Source of the DNA: Pelagicoccus albus
GTDB taxonomy: Bacteria; Verrucomicrobiota; Verrucomicrobiia; Opitutales; Opitutaceae
Direction: 5' to 3'
Assembly: GCF_014230145.1 (NCBI RefSeq)
Contig: NZ_JACHVC010000006.1
Location: forward strand, 434,001-498,000
Length of the DNA stretch: 64,000 nt
Shown here: positions 26,297 to 38,028 of the stretch, in pieces
Numbering within the stretch: the stretch's first letter is position 1
How the letters are laid out: each line of letters begins with the position of its first letter
The notes under the pieces: generated by a model
The model's input: only the letters and a program-made list of their open reading frames with translations
Told to the model about the DNA's origin: nothing
Database searches by the model: none
Translations under genes and position numbers: made by a program

Positions 26297-28882
26297 ATGC
26301 CCTACTTAAAAGCTGCCTCTTTTCTATTATTCGCTTTATCCTCTTTCCTCACGGCATTGTCCGCGAGCGTAGACTGGGTCACTTTCCAATCCGACCCGTC
26401 TGCCTTCCGCTTGGTCCACAAGGGGAAGAGCTCCGAGATTCTTGTTTCGGATGATGACTTCACGGTGGTCAAAATCGCGGCCCAAGATTTGGTGGAAGAT
26501 ATCGAGCGAGTCACTGGAGTGGTCCCGAATCTCAAGACCGCTAAAGCTGCTAATTTGGCTGGCAAAGTGGTCGTTGGCACGGTCGGGCATTCGTCGCTTG
26601 TGTCCAGTCTGGTGCTGGATAGAGGGCTTGATGTGAGCGAGCTCAATGGGAAATGGGAGAGCTTCCAGATTTCAGTTGTGGGCGAGGGGAGCGAGGCAAC
26701 GCTAGCTATCGTGGGTAGCGACAGGCGTGGCACGGCCTACGGGGTGTATGAATTGTCCCAAGCGATCGGGGTCTCGCCATGGTATTGGTGGGCGGATACG
26801 CCAGCGAAGAAGAGCGATTCGCTTTTCGTGAAAAGCGGAACACGCCAGTTTGGCCCCCCTTCGGTCAAATACCGCGGCATCTTTATCAACGACGAGGACT
26901 GGGGGCTCTTTCCCTGGGCTGCTCAAACCTTCGATCCGGAAACCGGCGATATTGGACCCAAAACCTACGAAAAAATATTTGAATTATTGCTACGCTTGAA
27001 AGCCAATACGCTCTGGCCAGCCATGCACGAAGTCACCGCGGCGTTTAACACCTTTCCTAAGAACAAGGAAATCGCCGACGATTATGCCATTGTTATGAGC
27101 TCCTCGCATGCGGAGCCCATGCTTCGTAATAATGTGGGCGAGTGGAAAACCGAGAAAAGTGGATACAACTATCAAACCAACTCGGAAGAGGTCTACCGCT
27201 ACTGGGAAGAACGGGTGAAAGAGAATGGAGGCTACGAAAATGTCTACACCCTCGGAATGCGCGGAATCCACGACAGCGGCATGTCGGGAGGTAGCTCGAT
27301 CGAAGAGAAGATCGCCCTGATTGAAAAGATTTTCAGCGACCAAAGGGAGCTGCTGCAAAAGCACGTCGACGAAGATTTGGCCAATGTCCAGCAGGTGTTC
27401 ACGCCTTACAAGGAAGTCTTGGAGCTATACAAAAATGGTCTACAAGTTCCTGAGGACGTCACCATCGTTTGGCCAGATGACAACTTCGGCTTCCTGCGTC
27501 GTTTTCCCAATGAAGGTGAGCGAGCTAGAGACGGCGGGTCAGGAGTTTATTATCATCTGTCCTACTTGGGAGCTCCGCTCTCGTATTTATGGTTGGATAC
27601 AACCCCGCTTGCTTTGGTTTGGGAGGAAATGCATCGCTCCTATCAGCTCGGCTCGCAAGACTACTGGATCGCCAATGTGGGAGATCTCAAGCCGCAGGAG
27701 CGTTCTATGGAGTTCTTCCTCTCCATGGCTTGGGACATCGATCGTTGGGGACCGGACGCCCAGGCGGAGTTTCTGAAGGACTGGGCTGGCCGTGAGTTCG
27801 GGGAAGGCGAGGCGGAGGCTATCGCTGATTTGATGAACGAATACTACCGCCTCAATTCGCAGCGGCGTCCTGAGCACCTGCAATGGTGGATGCCCTACAA
27901 GCGCGTCCAAACCAGTCCCTTGACCGAAGAGGAGTTGGCCGATCGAATGACTGCGTTCATGGACCTGATTGAGGACTGCGAGCGTATCGAATCCAAGTTG
28001 GCCGAAAGCCAGTACGATTCCTTTTTTCAACTCGTAGCTTACCCGGTTAAAGCTTCGGCTTACTACAACCTGCAGTACTTCCACCTCGAACAGTATTTTA
28101 AAACATTCCAGGTCAAAAACGAGCTGGGCAGGGTTCACGGAGGAATCGGAGCTGAGGCTGGGAGGCTTCTAGCGTCCTTGACTGCTGAATACAACAACGA
28201 TATCGCCGATGGGAAATGGAAGGGGATTATCGCGGTAGAACCGGCAGACTCTGCTTGGAGGTCCTATCGAACCACGCCTTGGATCGTGCCGGCTGAAGGT
28301 TTGATTGATAAGGTGGACGACATAGCCGCTGCCCATAAAGGGCTCGAATATCGTGGAGCGAAACCGGTAGAGTCGACACAACCTGAGTTGACGATCGAAG
28401 CGGAGAACTTTGATCGCAGGGGTGGAGCAACTGCTGCTTGGGAGACGATTCCTAATCTCGGTTGGTCCGGAGATGCCATTACCGTTTTGCCGGTTACTGA
28501 AGCGAGCCGTTCTGTCGAGGAAATCGATGAGGATACGCCCTGGGTCGAATACGATGTGAAGGTAGCAAACTCTGGTACGTACCGTTTGTTTTTGGATTTT
28601 CTGCCAACCTTCCCAAGCTCGAGCACGGGTGAGCTTTCGGTCGCGGTTTCAATTGATGGCGGCGAGCCGCAGTTAATCTCTATCTACCGTAAATCCAAAA
28701 GCGCGGAGTGGGCGCAGGGAGTATTGAGCGGTTTGGTGGGAGCGGAAATTTCAGCTGACCTGAAGGAGGGCGAATCGCATAGTATCCGTATCAGTATGCT
28801 AGATACGGGAGTCGTTCTGGATCGGCTTTCCTTGCACCAAGGTGAATTGCAGTCTTGCTTCAGCGGACCTTCGGCCCTGTAG
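26297..28882 (+). CDS. GH115 xylan alpha-glucuronidase
   Basis: Exported enzyme of 861 residues, expected to remove 4-O-methyl-glucuronic acid or glucuronic acid side chains from xylan. A signal peptide occupies residues 1-23 (FLLFALSSFLTALSASV). Family GH115 features include the early GSDRRGTAYGVYELSQAIGV, YRGIFINDEDWGL with WAA, and NTLWPAMHE. Later comes MRGIHDSGM. A C-terminal all-beta region (about 700-860) matches the extra domain common in the family. The gene is alone on the plus strand and convergent with the M14 peptidase gene, 12 bp apart. Confidence 0.92.
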   Translation: MPYLKAASFLLFALSSFLTALSASVDWVTFQSDPSAFRLVHKGKSSEILVSDDDFTVVKIAAQDLVEDIERVTGVVPNLKTAKAANLAGKVVVGTVGHSSLVSSLVLDRGLDVSELNGKWESFQISVVGEGSEATLAIVGSDRRGTAYGVYELSQAIGVSPWYWWADTPAKKSDSLFVKSGTRQFGPPSVKYRGIFINDEDWGLFPWAAQTFDPETGDIGPKTYEKIFELLLRLKANTLWPAMHEVTAAFNTFPKNKEIADDYAIVMSSSHAEPMLRNNVGEWKTEKSGYNYQTNSEEVYRYWEERVKENGGYENVYTLGMRGIHDSGMSGGSSIEEKIALIEKIFSDQRELLQKHVDEDLANVQQVFTPYKEVLELYKNGLQVPEDVTIVWPDDNFGFLRRFPNEGERARDGGSGVYYHLSYLGAPLSYLWLDTTPLALVWEEMHRSYQLGSQDYWIANVGDLKPQERSMEFFLSMAWDIDRWGPDAQAEFLKDWAGREFGEGEAEAIADLMNEYYRLNSQRRPEHLQWWMPYKRVQTSPLTEEELADRMTAFMDLIEDCERIESKLAESQYDSFFQLVAYPVKASAYYNLQYFHLEQYFKTFQVKNELGRVHGGIGAEAGRLLASLTAEYNNDIADGKWKGIIAVEPADSAWRSYRTTPWIVPAEGLIDKVDDIAAAHKGLEYRGAKPVESTQPELTIEAENFDRRGGATAAWETIPNLGWSGDAITVLPVTEASRSVEEIDEDTPWVEYDVKVANSGTYRLFLDFLPTFPSSSTGELSVAVSIDGGEPQLISIYRKSKSAEWAQGVLSGLVGAEISADLKEGESHSIRISMLDTGVVLDRLSLHQGELQSCFSGPSAL

Positions 28883-28894
28883 GCTTGCGATCGC

Positions 28895-29716
28895 TTAGCC
28901 CGCCTGGGAGCTGCAGTCTACTAGGGCTGCGTGAGAGCGGTCCAAAGCTACTTTGAGGCAAGTCTCAAGCCCCTTTACCCGATCTTCCAATGGATGAGAG
29001 GAGGGCGCTTCGAAGGTGTAGGAAAGGGTCGGGTGGCTCTTGGTCAACCAGATCGCCTCGGGCCAACCTTCTGGCTCATCGGCTTCGCAGGGGTGAACGA
29101 TAAGCCCCGGGGCGGCGAGCTCATGGTCATCCACGGGACCTGTCTGCTGGAGCGGGATCTTTTTTGAAAGGATTTGTTGCAGCTCCTTCGAATAGCAGGG
29201 GAGCTGGCTGGAGTTGATCGCGTAGAAGTAGTAGCCATCGGTTTCCCAATCTTCGTGCAGGGAAAGATGCAAGGCGCAGGCGGTTCGGTGGGATTCCCAC
29301 CAATTAGTGTAGGCTTTGATTTCAGGGCTTTGTCGCAGTAGGAAATCACGATTTTGGTCGATACCCGAAGCGTTTTCGCGTGTTCCTTGCAGGAGTCCAG
29401 TCGGGTTCAGGACGGGCGTGAGCAGCCACTCGAATTGTTCGCTAAACGGATAGTTCTTAAACAGTTCCAGCAGAGCGAGCGGACCAGCGGGTTCGTCACC
29501 ATGCATCCCAGCCGAGATTAAGATACTGGGAGCATCCGGTGTGGCCGACTCCTTGGTCCATAGGTTTATGGCGTGTCCAAGACCGTCCTGCCAGATCTCG
29601 TGCTTGGCGAAACCGGCGGAAGCGGCGAGTGAATCGACGTCGCTCTCAAACGCAGCCAAATCGAAGCGTTGGCTGTGGTTTTCATTTTCTGGTTCTGGCT
29701 GGGGCTTAGAACTCAT
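28895..29716 (-). CDS. M14-family zinc carboxypeptidase-like protein
   Basis: A 273-residue metallopeptidase of the M14 or succinylglutamate-desuccinylase-like fold. The zinc ligands are visible as GMHGDEPAGP (HxxE at about residues 70-73) and the second histidine in LHLSLHEDWE. DQNRDF fits the substrate-binding Asn-Arg pair, and the TFEAPSS near the C-terminus supplies the catalytic glutamate. No signal peptide is seen, so it is probably cytoplasmic. It lies about 100 bp downstream of the GH97 gene on the same strand. The substrate is unknown; peptide or muropeptide trimming is possible. Confidence 0.8.
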   Translation of the reverse strand: MSSKPQPEPENENHSQRFDLAAFESDVDSLAASAGFAKHEIWQDGLGHAINLWTKESATPDAPSILISAGMHGDEPAGPLALLELFKNYPFSEQFEWLLTPVLNPTGLLQGTRENASGIDQNRDFLLRQSPEIKAYTNWWESHRTACALHLSLHEDWETDGYYFYAINSSQLPCYSKELQQILSKKIPLQQTGPVDDHELAAPGLIVHPCEADEPEGWPEAIWLTKSHPTLSYTFEAPSSHPLEDRVKGLETCLKVALDRSHAALVDCSSQAG

Positions 29717-29814
29717 GCCAGACTCCTAGGAGCTCGGGACTGAATTGCAAGTTAGGCGTTTGCCAGAGTATCCGCCGTGGGTTCGGCCTCGGGCGGATAC
29801 GATTGGCTCTAAAG

Positions 29815-32407
<2,593 letters not shown>

Positions 32408-32812
32408 CTAAGACGCTGTATCCAAACTTTCACTAGCTGTGCCTATAAGAGATTCGACAGCCTCTTTTAGTGTAGACGGAACCATGGGCTTCAAACGGAA
32501 TGCCACTTTTTCTTTATATTTGGATGGCATATTCACGAGAGGAGATTTGGAAGCGCTAATGAGGAGAATGGGGACAGGGTTATGTTCAATTCGCAAGGTC
32601 TTGATAATTTCGTTACCGAGGAGTTCCGGCATTCGGTAGTCTACAATTACTAGGTCAAAATCTCCTTCGCGAGCAGATTGTAGTCCCCGTCTGGCGACTA
32701 TTTCAGTGGTAACCTCGTAGCCAAAGCGTCTCAGAGCAAAGCTATAGGTCAGCAGCGTGGAGGGCTCATCGTCGATGAGTAAGATTCGTTTCGCCTGATT
32801 CGCAATGCCCAT
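32408..32812 (-). CDS. Single-domain response regulator receiver
   Basis: A 134-residue stand-alone receiver domain with no output domain. The acidic pair is in RILLIDDEPS, the phospho-acceptor Asp in LVIVDYRMPEL near residue 58, a hydroxyl residue in LLISASK and the conserved lysine in RLKPM. It may relay phosphate or bind a partner directly. It lies about 400 bp from the histidine kinase on the same strand, so a functional link is likely but not proven. Confidence 0.85.
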   Translation of the reverse strand: MGIANQAKRILLIDDEPSTLLTYSFALRRFGYEVTTEIVARRGLQSAREGDFDLVIVDYRMPELLGNEIIKTLRIEHNPVPILLISASKSPLVNMPSKYKEKVAFRLKPMVPSTLKEAVESLIGTASESLDTAS

Positions 32813-32858
32813 CGCCTAGCTCACAGACAGAGTACTTGGAGTTCAGGGAGGTGCCTTG

Positions 32859-32999
32859 TCACAAGAGTTGAAGAGCTTGCTGACATAACGCCAAATTGGA
32901 TCTCTGGACTCGGCTTCCGTGGGCGGCGATACTTCGCGAGAGCACGTCGACGTATTCTGAATCTAGTTTCGAGTAGTCTCTATTGTAGTTGGTAGCCAT
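32859..32999 (-). CDS. Possible small protein between receiver and kinase
   Basis: An open frame of 46 residues starting MATNYNRDYSKLDSEYVD, ending CQQALQLL. It has balanced composition and an ATG, and fills part of the 396 bp gap between the receiver and the kinase on the same strand. No family or ribosome-binding site is recognised. It may be a small signalling partner or chance. Confidence 0.25.
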   Translation of the reverse strand: MATNYNRDYSKLDSEYVDVLSRSIAAHGSRVQRSNLALCQQALQLL

Positions 33000-33208
33000 C
33001 AGTTGGACCAAATCATTCCTGCATCGCCACGGGGTTGGGCCATGCAAATTGAAATGGTGCGCAATTCATTGGGCGCGAGAAGGCTTTTTAACAGGTAAAA
33101 TCTCTGCCAAATGGCGGATAGCGAATCCGATCGTTTGTTATGCCTAGCCTCTTTAAAGAGCCCAGGTTTTTCGAAAGCGGTAGCCTTTAGGACTCCTTAC
33201 TGGGCAGC

Positions 33209-34543
33209 CTAGGGTCGAGGAGGCCGTACTGGCAGGAACATAGAGGCAGTAACTCCGTAGTCGTCTTTGTTTCGGGATACATCCAGACGGCCATGCAGTA
33301 TTCCACACAAGCGTTTTGCAATCGAGAGGCCAATGCCGCTTCTGGGGACTTTCAATTCTGTATCCACTTCTTCCTTCTTTTCGTGGTCACCTGTCGGCAA
33401 TTCAATTCTGTCGGTTTGGTCGTTTAGCTTAGAGCTGATGATTTGGGAGTCGCCGTGGGGGTTTGAAATCGAGGCGTTTATCATCTTCTCGCCAATTGGA
33501 AGCGAAGATTCAGGAGGAGAGAGAACTCCGGAATTTTGTATGGTGGCAAACCAGTTTCCGTCCTCCTGCGTTTTCCCCCACTTGACTTCGATTTCTCCTT
33601 CTTGGGTGAACTTGAGGGCGTTGTGCATCAGGTTTTGGAGGATGCGGGTGAGCTGTGCTTGGTCCGTCTCGATGACTAGCGATTCTGGCCCTGATACTTC
33701 GAATTGGATACCACGATCTTTGGCGACTAGAAGGTAGGGCGTTAGAATTTTCCTCATGAGCTCTGCTGCATCTACCGTCTCGTACTTGATGATGGCCTGT
33801 CCTGCTTCAAGTTTGGAGTGCACTCGCATGTCCTCGAGGATTTGCGTGGCTGTGCTCAATCCTTCTGCCAGCGGCTCGTAGAGGTTCTTTAGCTCTTCGT
33901 GCTTAGAGTTTCGGTGGAAGATCTGAGTCATGCTAGACAAGATACCCAGAGTCCCGGCAAGGTCATGGCTTGCCTCGCGGTATACCAAGGCTTGTTGTTG
34001 CGATAGTTCCTGCAGCTTTTCGATCGAATCGTTCAAATCGATTAGGTGCCCTTTAGCCTCTGCCTGCCTAATCTCTTCATATTTCGCGACGCTACTATTG
34101 ATGCCTTCTGCTATCAGTTCAGAGAGGACATTGGCCACTTCGTTCAAACTCGTTTCGCGGAACTCCGGGCATGTATCCACTATTTGGGCTATTTCCTGGA
34201 TAATGGCATTTCTTAAATGATTCCAGTCTCTGACAACCTCGGTAATACTGAAGCCCTGCTGCCAACGGCTGAGCCCGTGGTATTCCATCTTGCGAGTGCG
34301 TTCCGAATTCAAGTAGCTCGTTGCGGCGGTATCGATACTCCGTATCTGGCCATCCATTATATCTAAAATCTGGGGGACGTGATCCAGAAATTCTCTGCTC
34401 GAAATACTGGATATGACTTCCAAGTTTCCGTCCGAGGCAGCCTTTTGTTTCCACGTTTTTAGGATTGAGGGGCGCCTTTCTAGGATTTGATCTGCCAATT
34501 GGCAGAGGGTAATCTGTCGTTTTTGGGTCGTGTTCTCCTGCAT
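33209..34543 (-). CDS. Sensor histidine kinase with RsbRD-like N-terminal domain
   Basis: Soluble sensor kinase of 444 residues with no membrane segment. Residues 1-150 resemble the N-terminal domain of RsbRD/RsbU-type proteins (ILERRPSILKTWKQKA, REFLDHVPQILDIMDGQI). A helical linker leads to the HisKA region with the phospho-acceptor histidine in REASHDLAGTLGIL near residue 190. The ATPase domain carries the N box QNLMHNALKFT and the G box SGIGLSIAKRL. An unusual spacer of about 60 polar residues separates the NSG of the ATP lid from the G box. It is divergent from the NarL-type regulator with overlapping 5' regions; the pair is likely one two-component system. Confidence 0.88.
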   Translation of the reverse strand: MQENTTQKRQITLCQLADQILERRPSILKTWKQKAASDGNLEVISSISSREFLDHVPQILDIMDGQIRSIDTAATSYLNSERTRKMEYHGLSRWQQGFSITEVVRDWNHLRNAIIQEIAQIVDTCPEFRETSLNEVANVLSELIAEGINSSVAKYEEIRQAEAKGHLIDLNDSIEKLQELSQQQALVYREASHDLAGTLGILSSMTQIFHRNSKHEELKNLYEPLAEGLSTATQILEDMRVHSKLEAGQAIIKYETVDAAELMRKILTPYLLVAKDRGIQFEVSGPESLVIETDQAQLTRILQNLMHNALKFTQEGEIEVKWGKTQEDGNWFATIQNSGVLSPPESSLPIGEKMINASISNPHGDSQIISSKLNDQTDRIELPTGDHEKKEEVDTELKVPRSGIGLSIAKRLCGILHGRLDVSRNKDDYGVTASMFLPVRPPRP

Positions 34544-34585
34544 GGTTCATCCACAATTGCAGTTCGCATGCCTGACCGGTTTGAC

Positions 34586-35242
34586 ATGAATAAATCTCCC
34601 AACAGGACTCTCTCTATCGGCGTTGTCGACGATCATCCCTTTGTTGCGAAGGGCCTCGCGGCAGCCTTGTCCCTCAAACCCGGCGTGGAGCTCCTTTGGG
34701 ATGCGACTGATGCTGACCGCGCTGTCGAACTACTGGATAGTCAGCCGGTAGATGTGGTCGTGGTGGACTTGAAAATGGAGGAAGCGAACAGTGGGCTTAA
34801 GGTACTCCGCGTAGTGGAAGAAAAATACGAATCGACTTCCGCAGTTGTATTCACTGCTCATGCACCGCGACGTTTGGTGCGGGAGGCCGCTGTACTAGGG
34901 GCCAAAGGCTACTTCACGAAAGACGTGGATATCGAAGAATTTGTGGACGCCTTACTCGAAATCGCGGATGGAAAAGCGAGCACGGCGAAGTTTTCAGGCG
35001 CACTTAGTGAGCTGGCAAAGCCCAACCCTTACTTGGATATCAGCAACCGAGAGCGGGATGTCTTGCTACTTGTATCGAAGGGTAAATCGAATGTGGAAGT
35101 CGCTGAGGAGCTGGGTCTCAAAGTTGGTACCGTCAAAACCCACCTTGAGAGCATCTACAAAAAATTGAGTGTGAATAACAGGACCGATGCTCTGCGGGCC
35201 GCTTTGTCCGAAGGATACTTCAGTTTGGAAGAGCTTGTATAA
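34586..35242 (+). CDS. NarL/FixJ-type response regulator
   Basis: Response regulator of 218 residues. The receiver has IGVVDDHPFVAKGL, the phospho-acceptor Asp in VVVVDLKMEEA near residue 60, VVFTAHAP and the lysine in GYFTKDVD. The LuxR-type helix-turn-helix lies at about 155-210 (NRERDVLLLVSKGKSNVEVA, TVKTHLESIYKKL). The ATG at 34586 is chosen; an in-frame ATG at 34568 would add 6 residues. It is divergent from the histidine kinase, with only about 42 bp between starts, so the two promoters must overlap the neighbouring coding regions. Targets are unknown. Confidence 0.9.
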   Translation: MNKSPNRTLSIGVVDDHPFVAKGLAAALSLKPGVELLWDATDADRAVELLDSQPVDVVVVDLKMEEANSGLKVLRVVEEKYESTSAVVFTAHAPRRLVREAAVLGAKGYFTKDVDIEEFVDALLEIADGKASTAKFSGALSELAKPNPYLDISNRERDVLLLVSKGKSNVEVAEELGLKVGTVKTHLESIYKKLSVNNRTDALRAALSEGYFSLEELV

Positions 35243-35246
35243 ATGC

Positions 35247-35283
35247 AAAATGCAATCTCCCTAATTCTGGAAGATTGCATTTT
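35247..35283. terminator. Bidirectional terminator
   Basis: A 12 bp perfect inverted repeat, aaaatgcaatct/agattgcatttt, lies 5 bp after the regulator stop and before the convergent gene at 35305. T tracts occur on both strands. Confidence 0.75.
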
Positions 35284-35304
35284 GAGTGCTGTGCTACGCT
35301 TACT

Positions 35305-35778
35305 TTAAGCTGCTCCGTAACTGTGATGTTTGCTATCTGATCCAGCAGCAATCGCTTCGATAGGCAGTTCGGCATCGAATAGCTCCTTCTCCCAGCTTGC
35401 TAGCAACTTCTCGTCTAGACCTAGCTTAGGAGCGTTTTCACGATAGATTGCGGCTATCTCCCGGTCGCACTTTTCTAGATAGGCGAGGATCAGCTGAGGA
35501 TCTATCCCAAAGACCGTATGCCGAGGGTCTTGCGCAAAAGGCCCCTCGTGCTCGTTCAGCTCTGGGATCTCTTGGCCAGACCTTACCAGTACCCTCTCGA
35601 GTCGCTGTTGGATCCGGCTGTGGCTGAGTCTCCGTTTGGCGGTCGCTTCCACCTTTTCGTTTTCGCACTGGCCTAATTCGAAGTAGGCTCTGCCGTAAGC
35701 GGCTTGGGCTGTGCGAGCAACGTTGATGGCGTAGTTAATCAGTTCAGTATCGTGAGTGTGATTCAAATTTGCTGTCAT
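35305..35778 (-). CDS. Hypothetical helical protein
   Basis: A 157-residue protein from the ATG at 35778 (MTANLNHTHDTELINYA...). It looks mostly alpha-helical, with regularly spaced helices suggesting a four-helix bundle (NVARTAQAAYGRAYFELGQ, RRLSHSRIQQRLERVLV, LILAYLEKCDREIAAIYRE). It loosely recalls DUF2383-type bundle proteins, but no signature confirms this. No signal peptide. It is convergent with the response regulator and shares its terminator. Function unknown. Confidence 0.65.
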   Translation of the reverse strand: MTANLNHTHDTELINYAINVARTAQAAYGRAYFELGQCENEKVEATAKRRLSHSRIQQRLERVLVRSGQEIPELNEHEGPFAQDPRHTVFGIDPQLILAYLEKCDREIAAIYRENAPKLGLDEKLLASWEKELFDAELPIEAIAAGSDSKHHSYGAA

Positions 35779-35971
35779 AGTGGCTGCCTTTTCGCATTTC
35801 ACGCGCCAAGGTTTAAATCCTTATTCTTCGAGGCCAGTCTGCCGACTTCAGTTTGTTGCGATAATCGTTGGTGAAATCGCCTAGCAAACGGTGGGCTAAA
35901 AGTGTTTCTGCTCTTTTACCCTGCGTTCAATAGGATTGCTCTTTGTCGCTGGCTTACTAGCGGTCGAGACG

Positions 35972-36568
35972 ATGTCAGGTGCCTATCGTATGCCCTCCGA
36001 GAATGTGGAGACGGAGATTGTTATCCAGAAAAGCCGCTTCATCGCTCAGTGCTTCAGGGTCGATGACAGGGACGCGGTGAATGGTGTTTTGGAGAAGGTT
36101 AGAGCGAAGTATCCAAAGGCGGGGCATCACTGCTATGCTTGCATCGCGGGTGCTCCGACAGATTCGCAGGCTTACGGCTTCAGTGATGATGGGGAACCGA
36201 ATGGCACCGCAGGCAAACCGATGCTGAATGTGCTGATGCACTCGGGCGTCGGCTGTATCCTTGTTGTGGTGACGCGCTACTTTGGAGGCATCAAGCTCGG
36301 CACGGGAGGATTGGTGCGGGCCTACACGGACGCGACTAATGAAGTCCTAGGCAAAGTCGAAACGGTTTTAAGAGAGGAAAAGACCGAGGCCAGCTTGACT
36401 GTGGGTTACTCGATGGAGCCTCTCATTCGCAGTTATCTCGAGAAGCTCTTGATCGAATTCTCAGTCGCTTACTCCCATGAGGTTGCTTTCGCACTACGCC
36501 TGACTGCAGGCCAGAAGGAAGAGCTTTCGACGCTGTTGGTAGAGAACAATCTCAGACTGCAGCCCTAG
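35972..36568 (+). CDS. YigZ/IMPACT-family protein
   Basis: Protein of 198 residues from the ATG at 35972. The IMPACT (UPF0029) signature is clear: KSRFIAQCFRV, HHCYACIAG, YGFSDDGEPNGTAGKPML and VVVTRYFGGIKLGTGGLVRAY. A C-terminal ferredoxin-like half follows. Members are linked to translation under stress in eukaryotes; the bacterial role is unclear. The ATG is preferred over the upstream frame extension because the family length is about 200. It is convergent with trpB across a shared hairpin. Confidence 0.92.
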   Translation: MSGAYRMPSENVETEIVIQKSRFIAQCFRVDDRDAVNGVLEKVRAKYPKAGHHCYACIAGAPTDSQAYGFSDDGEPNGTAGKPMLNVLMHSGVGCILVVVTRYFGGIKLGTGGLVRAYTDATNEVLGKVETVLREEKTEASLTVGYSMEPLIRSYLEKLLIEFSVAYSHEVAFALRLTAGQKEELSTLLVENNLRLQP

Positions 36569-36571
36569 TGG

Positions 36572-36601
36572 GGCATAGCCGTTTTTCGAGACGGCCATGC
36601 C
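36572..36601. terminator. Bidirectional hairpin between YigZ and trpB
   Basis: Arms ggcatagccgt and acggccatgcc pair over 11 positions with one G-T/A-C difference and an 8-base loop. It lies 4 bp after the yigZ stop and 20 bp before the trpB stop. Confidence 0.65.
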
Positions 36602-36621
36602 TTTGAGAGTTTGGGGACGAT

Positions 36622-37827
36622 TTATTGGTCCTCGGGGAGACCGAACTTATCGACGACGAAGTCGATGTCCTTGTCGCCGCGTCCGCTGAGGTTAACCAGA
36701 ATGGATTGGCGAGGCTTCTCTTGGGCGAGTCGCATGGCGTAGGCGACCGCGTGAGCGCTTTCCAGGGCAGGGATAATTCCTTCGAGGCGGCTGAGCTTGT
36801 AGAAAGCGTCGATGGTTTGCTCGTCGTTGGCGTCCACGTAGCTTACGCGGCCATTGCTTTGCAGCATACAGTGCTCGGGACCGACGCCGGGGTAGTCGAG
36901 TCCGCTTGCCACCGAATAGACTGGTGCGGGCTCGCCAGCTTCGTCCTGAAGCATTTGGCACTTGAAGCCGTGGATCACGCCGGGCTTGCCGAATTTCATT
37001 GTGCAGGCGTGTTCGCCGATTTCGTAGGACCGGCCTGCGGGCTCCACGCCGTAGAGCGAGCACTCCTCATCTTCAAGAAAAGCGGAGAATATTCCCATGG
37101 CGTTACTGCCGCCGCCTACGCAGGCCACGACATTGTCGGGCAGTTCGCCGGTCATTTCCATAAACTGTTCGCGAGCCTCGATTCCCACCACACGCTGGAA
37201 TTCGCGCACCATCATGGGGAAGGGGTGAGGACCGACGACGGAGCCGATGCAGTAGATGGTATTGACCGGATCCTTCAGGTAGGACTGAAAGGCGGAGTCG
37301 ACGGCTTCCTTCAGTGTCTTAAGGCCATGGCTGACTGGAACCACTTCCGCTCCAAGGATCTTCATGCGCACGACGTTGGGATGCTCCTTGGCGATATCGA
37401 CCTCGCCCATATGGATCTCGCATTCCAAACCGAAATAGGCGGCAGCGGTGGCGAGGGCGACTCCGTGTTGTCCGGCTCCGGTTTCGGCGATGAGCCGCTT
37501 CTTACCCATGTGTTTGGCCAGCAGAGCCTCGCCCATGCAGTGGTTTAGCTTGTGAGCTCCGGTGTGGTTAAGATCCTCGCGTTTGAGGTAAATGCGGCCG
37601 CCCAGCAGATCGGATAGACGCTGACAGTAGTAGACTGGAGTGGGGCGACCCTGGAAGTGTTTGCGGATGCTGCGCAGCTCGGAGATAAAGGCGTGGGACT
37701 TGGAAATGCGGTAGTAGGCGTCGGTGATCTTGTCCATCTCGACCTGGAGATCAGGTGGAATGAAGCTGCCGCCGAATTCGCCGAATTGCCCGGCTGCGTC
37801 GGGAGTGCTTTTAAAGTAATCGCTCAT
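36622..37827 (-). CDS. trpB: Tryptophan synthase beta chain
   Basis: PLP enzyme joining indole and serine to form tryptophan, 401 residues. It opens with [15 protein letters not shown]. The PLP lysine lies in [14 protein letters not shown] near residue 95. [11 protein letters not shown], the phosphate-binding [12 protein letters not shown], and [11 protein letters not shown] follow. These are the type-1 TrpB signatures normally found with TrpA. No trpA or other trp gene is adjacent, so the tryptophan pathway is split in this genome. The 200 bp upstream gap holds its promoter. Confidence 0.96.
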   Translation of the reverse strand: MSDYFKSTPDAAGQFGEFGGSFIPPDLQVEMDKITDAYYRISKSHAFISELRSIRKHFQGRPTPVYYCQRLSDLLGGRIYLKREDLNHTGAHKLNHCMGEALLAKHMGKKRLIAETGAGQHGVALATAAAYFGLECEIHMGEVDIAKEHPNVVRMKILGAEVVPVSHGLKTLKEAVDSAFQSYLKDPVNTIYCIGSVVGPHPFPMMVREFQRVVGIEAREQFMEMTGELPDNVVACVGGGSNAMGIFSAFLEDEECSLYGVEPAGRSYEIGEHACTMKFGKPGVIHGFKCQMLQDEAGEPAPVYSVASGLDYPGVGPEHCMLQSNGRVSYVDANDEQTIDAFYKLSRLEGIIPALESAHAVAYAMRLAQEKPRQSILVNLSGRGDKDIDFVVDKFGLPEDQ

Positions 37828-38028
37828 GTTGATTTTGTTTGGGGTTGAGAGACGAAGTGAAGCCGTGCCTACCTATTTTGACAAAGGTGGAATTCGGGCA
37901 GTTTTGCGGGTATTAGTTAAGCTAACCGATGGTAGTAAAATGCGCGTATCCCCTCTGCCTAGTTTAATGTCAGAAGGGGAACTATTTGTATCCTTGAGGT
38001 GGTTACGTTTCGCAGGCTGTTTTGGCCC

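Noticed and set aside
36625-37548. 307-codon plus-strand open frame opposite trpB
   Set aside because: Exactly antisense to a full-length trpB with intact motifs; a shadow.
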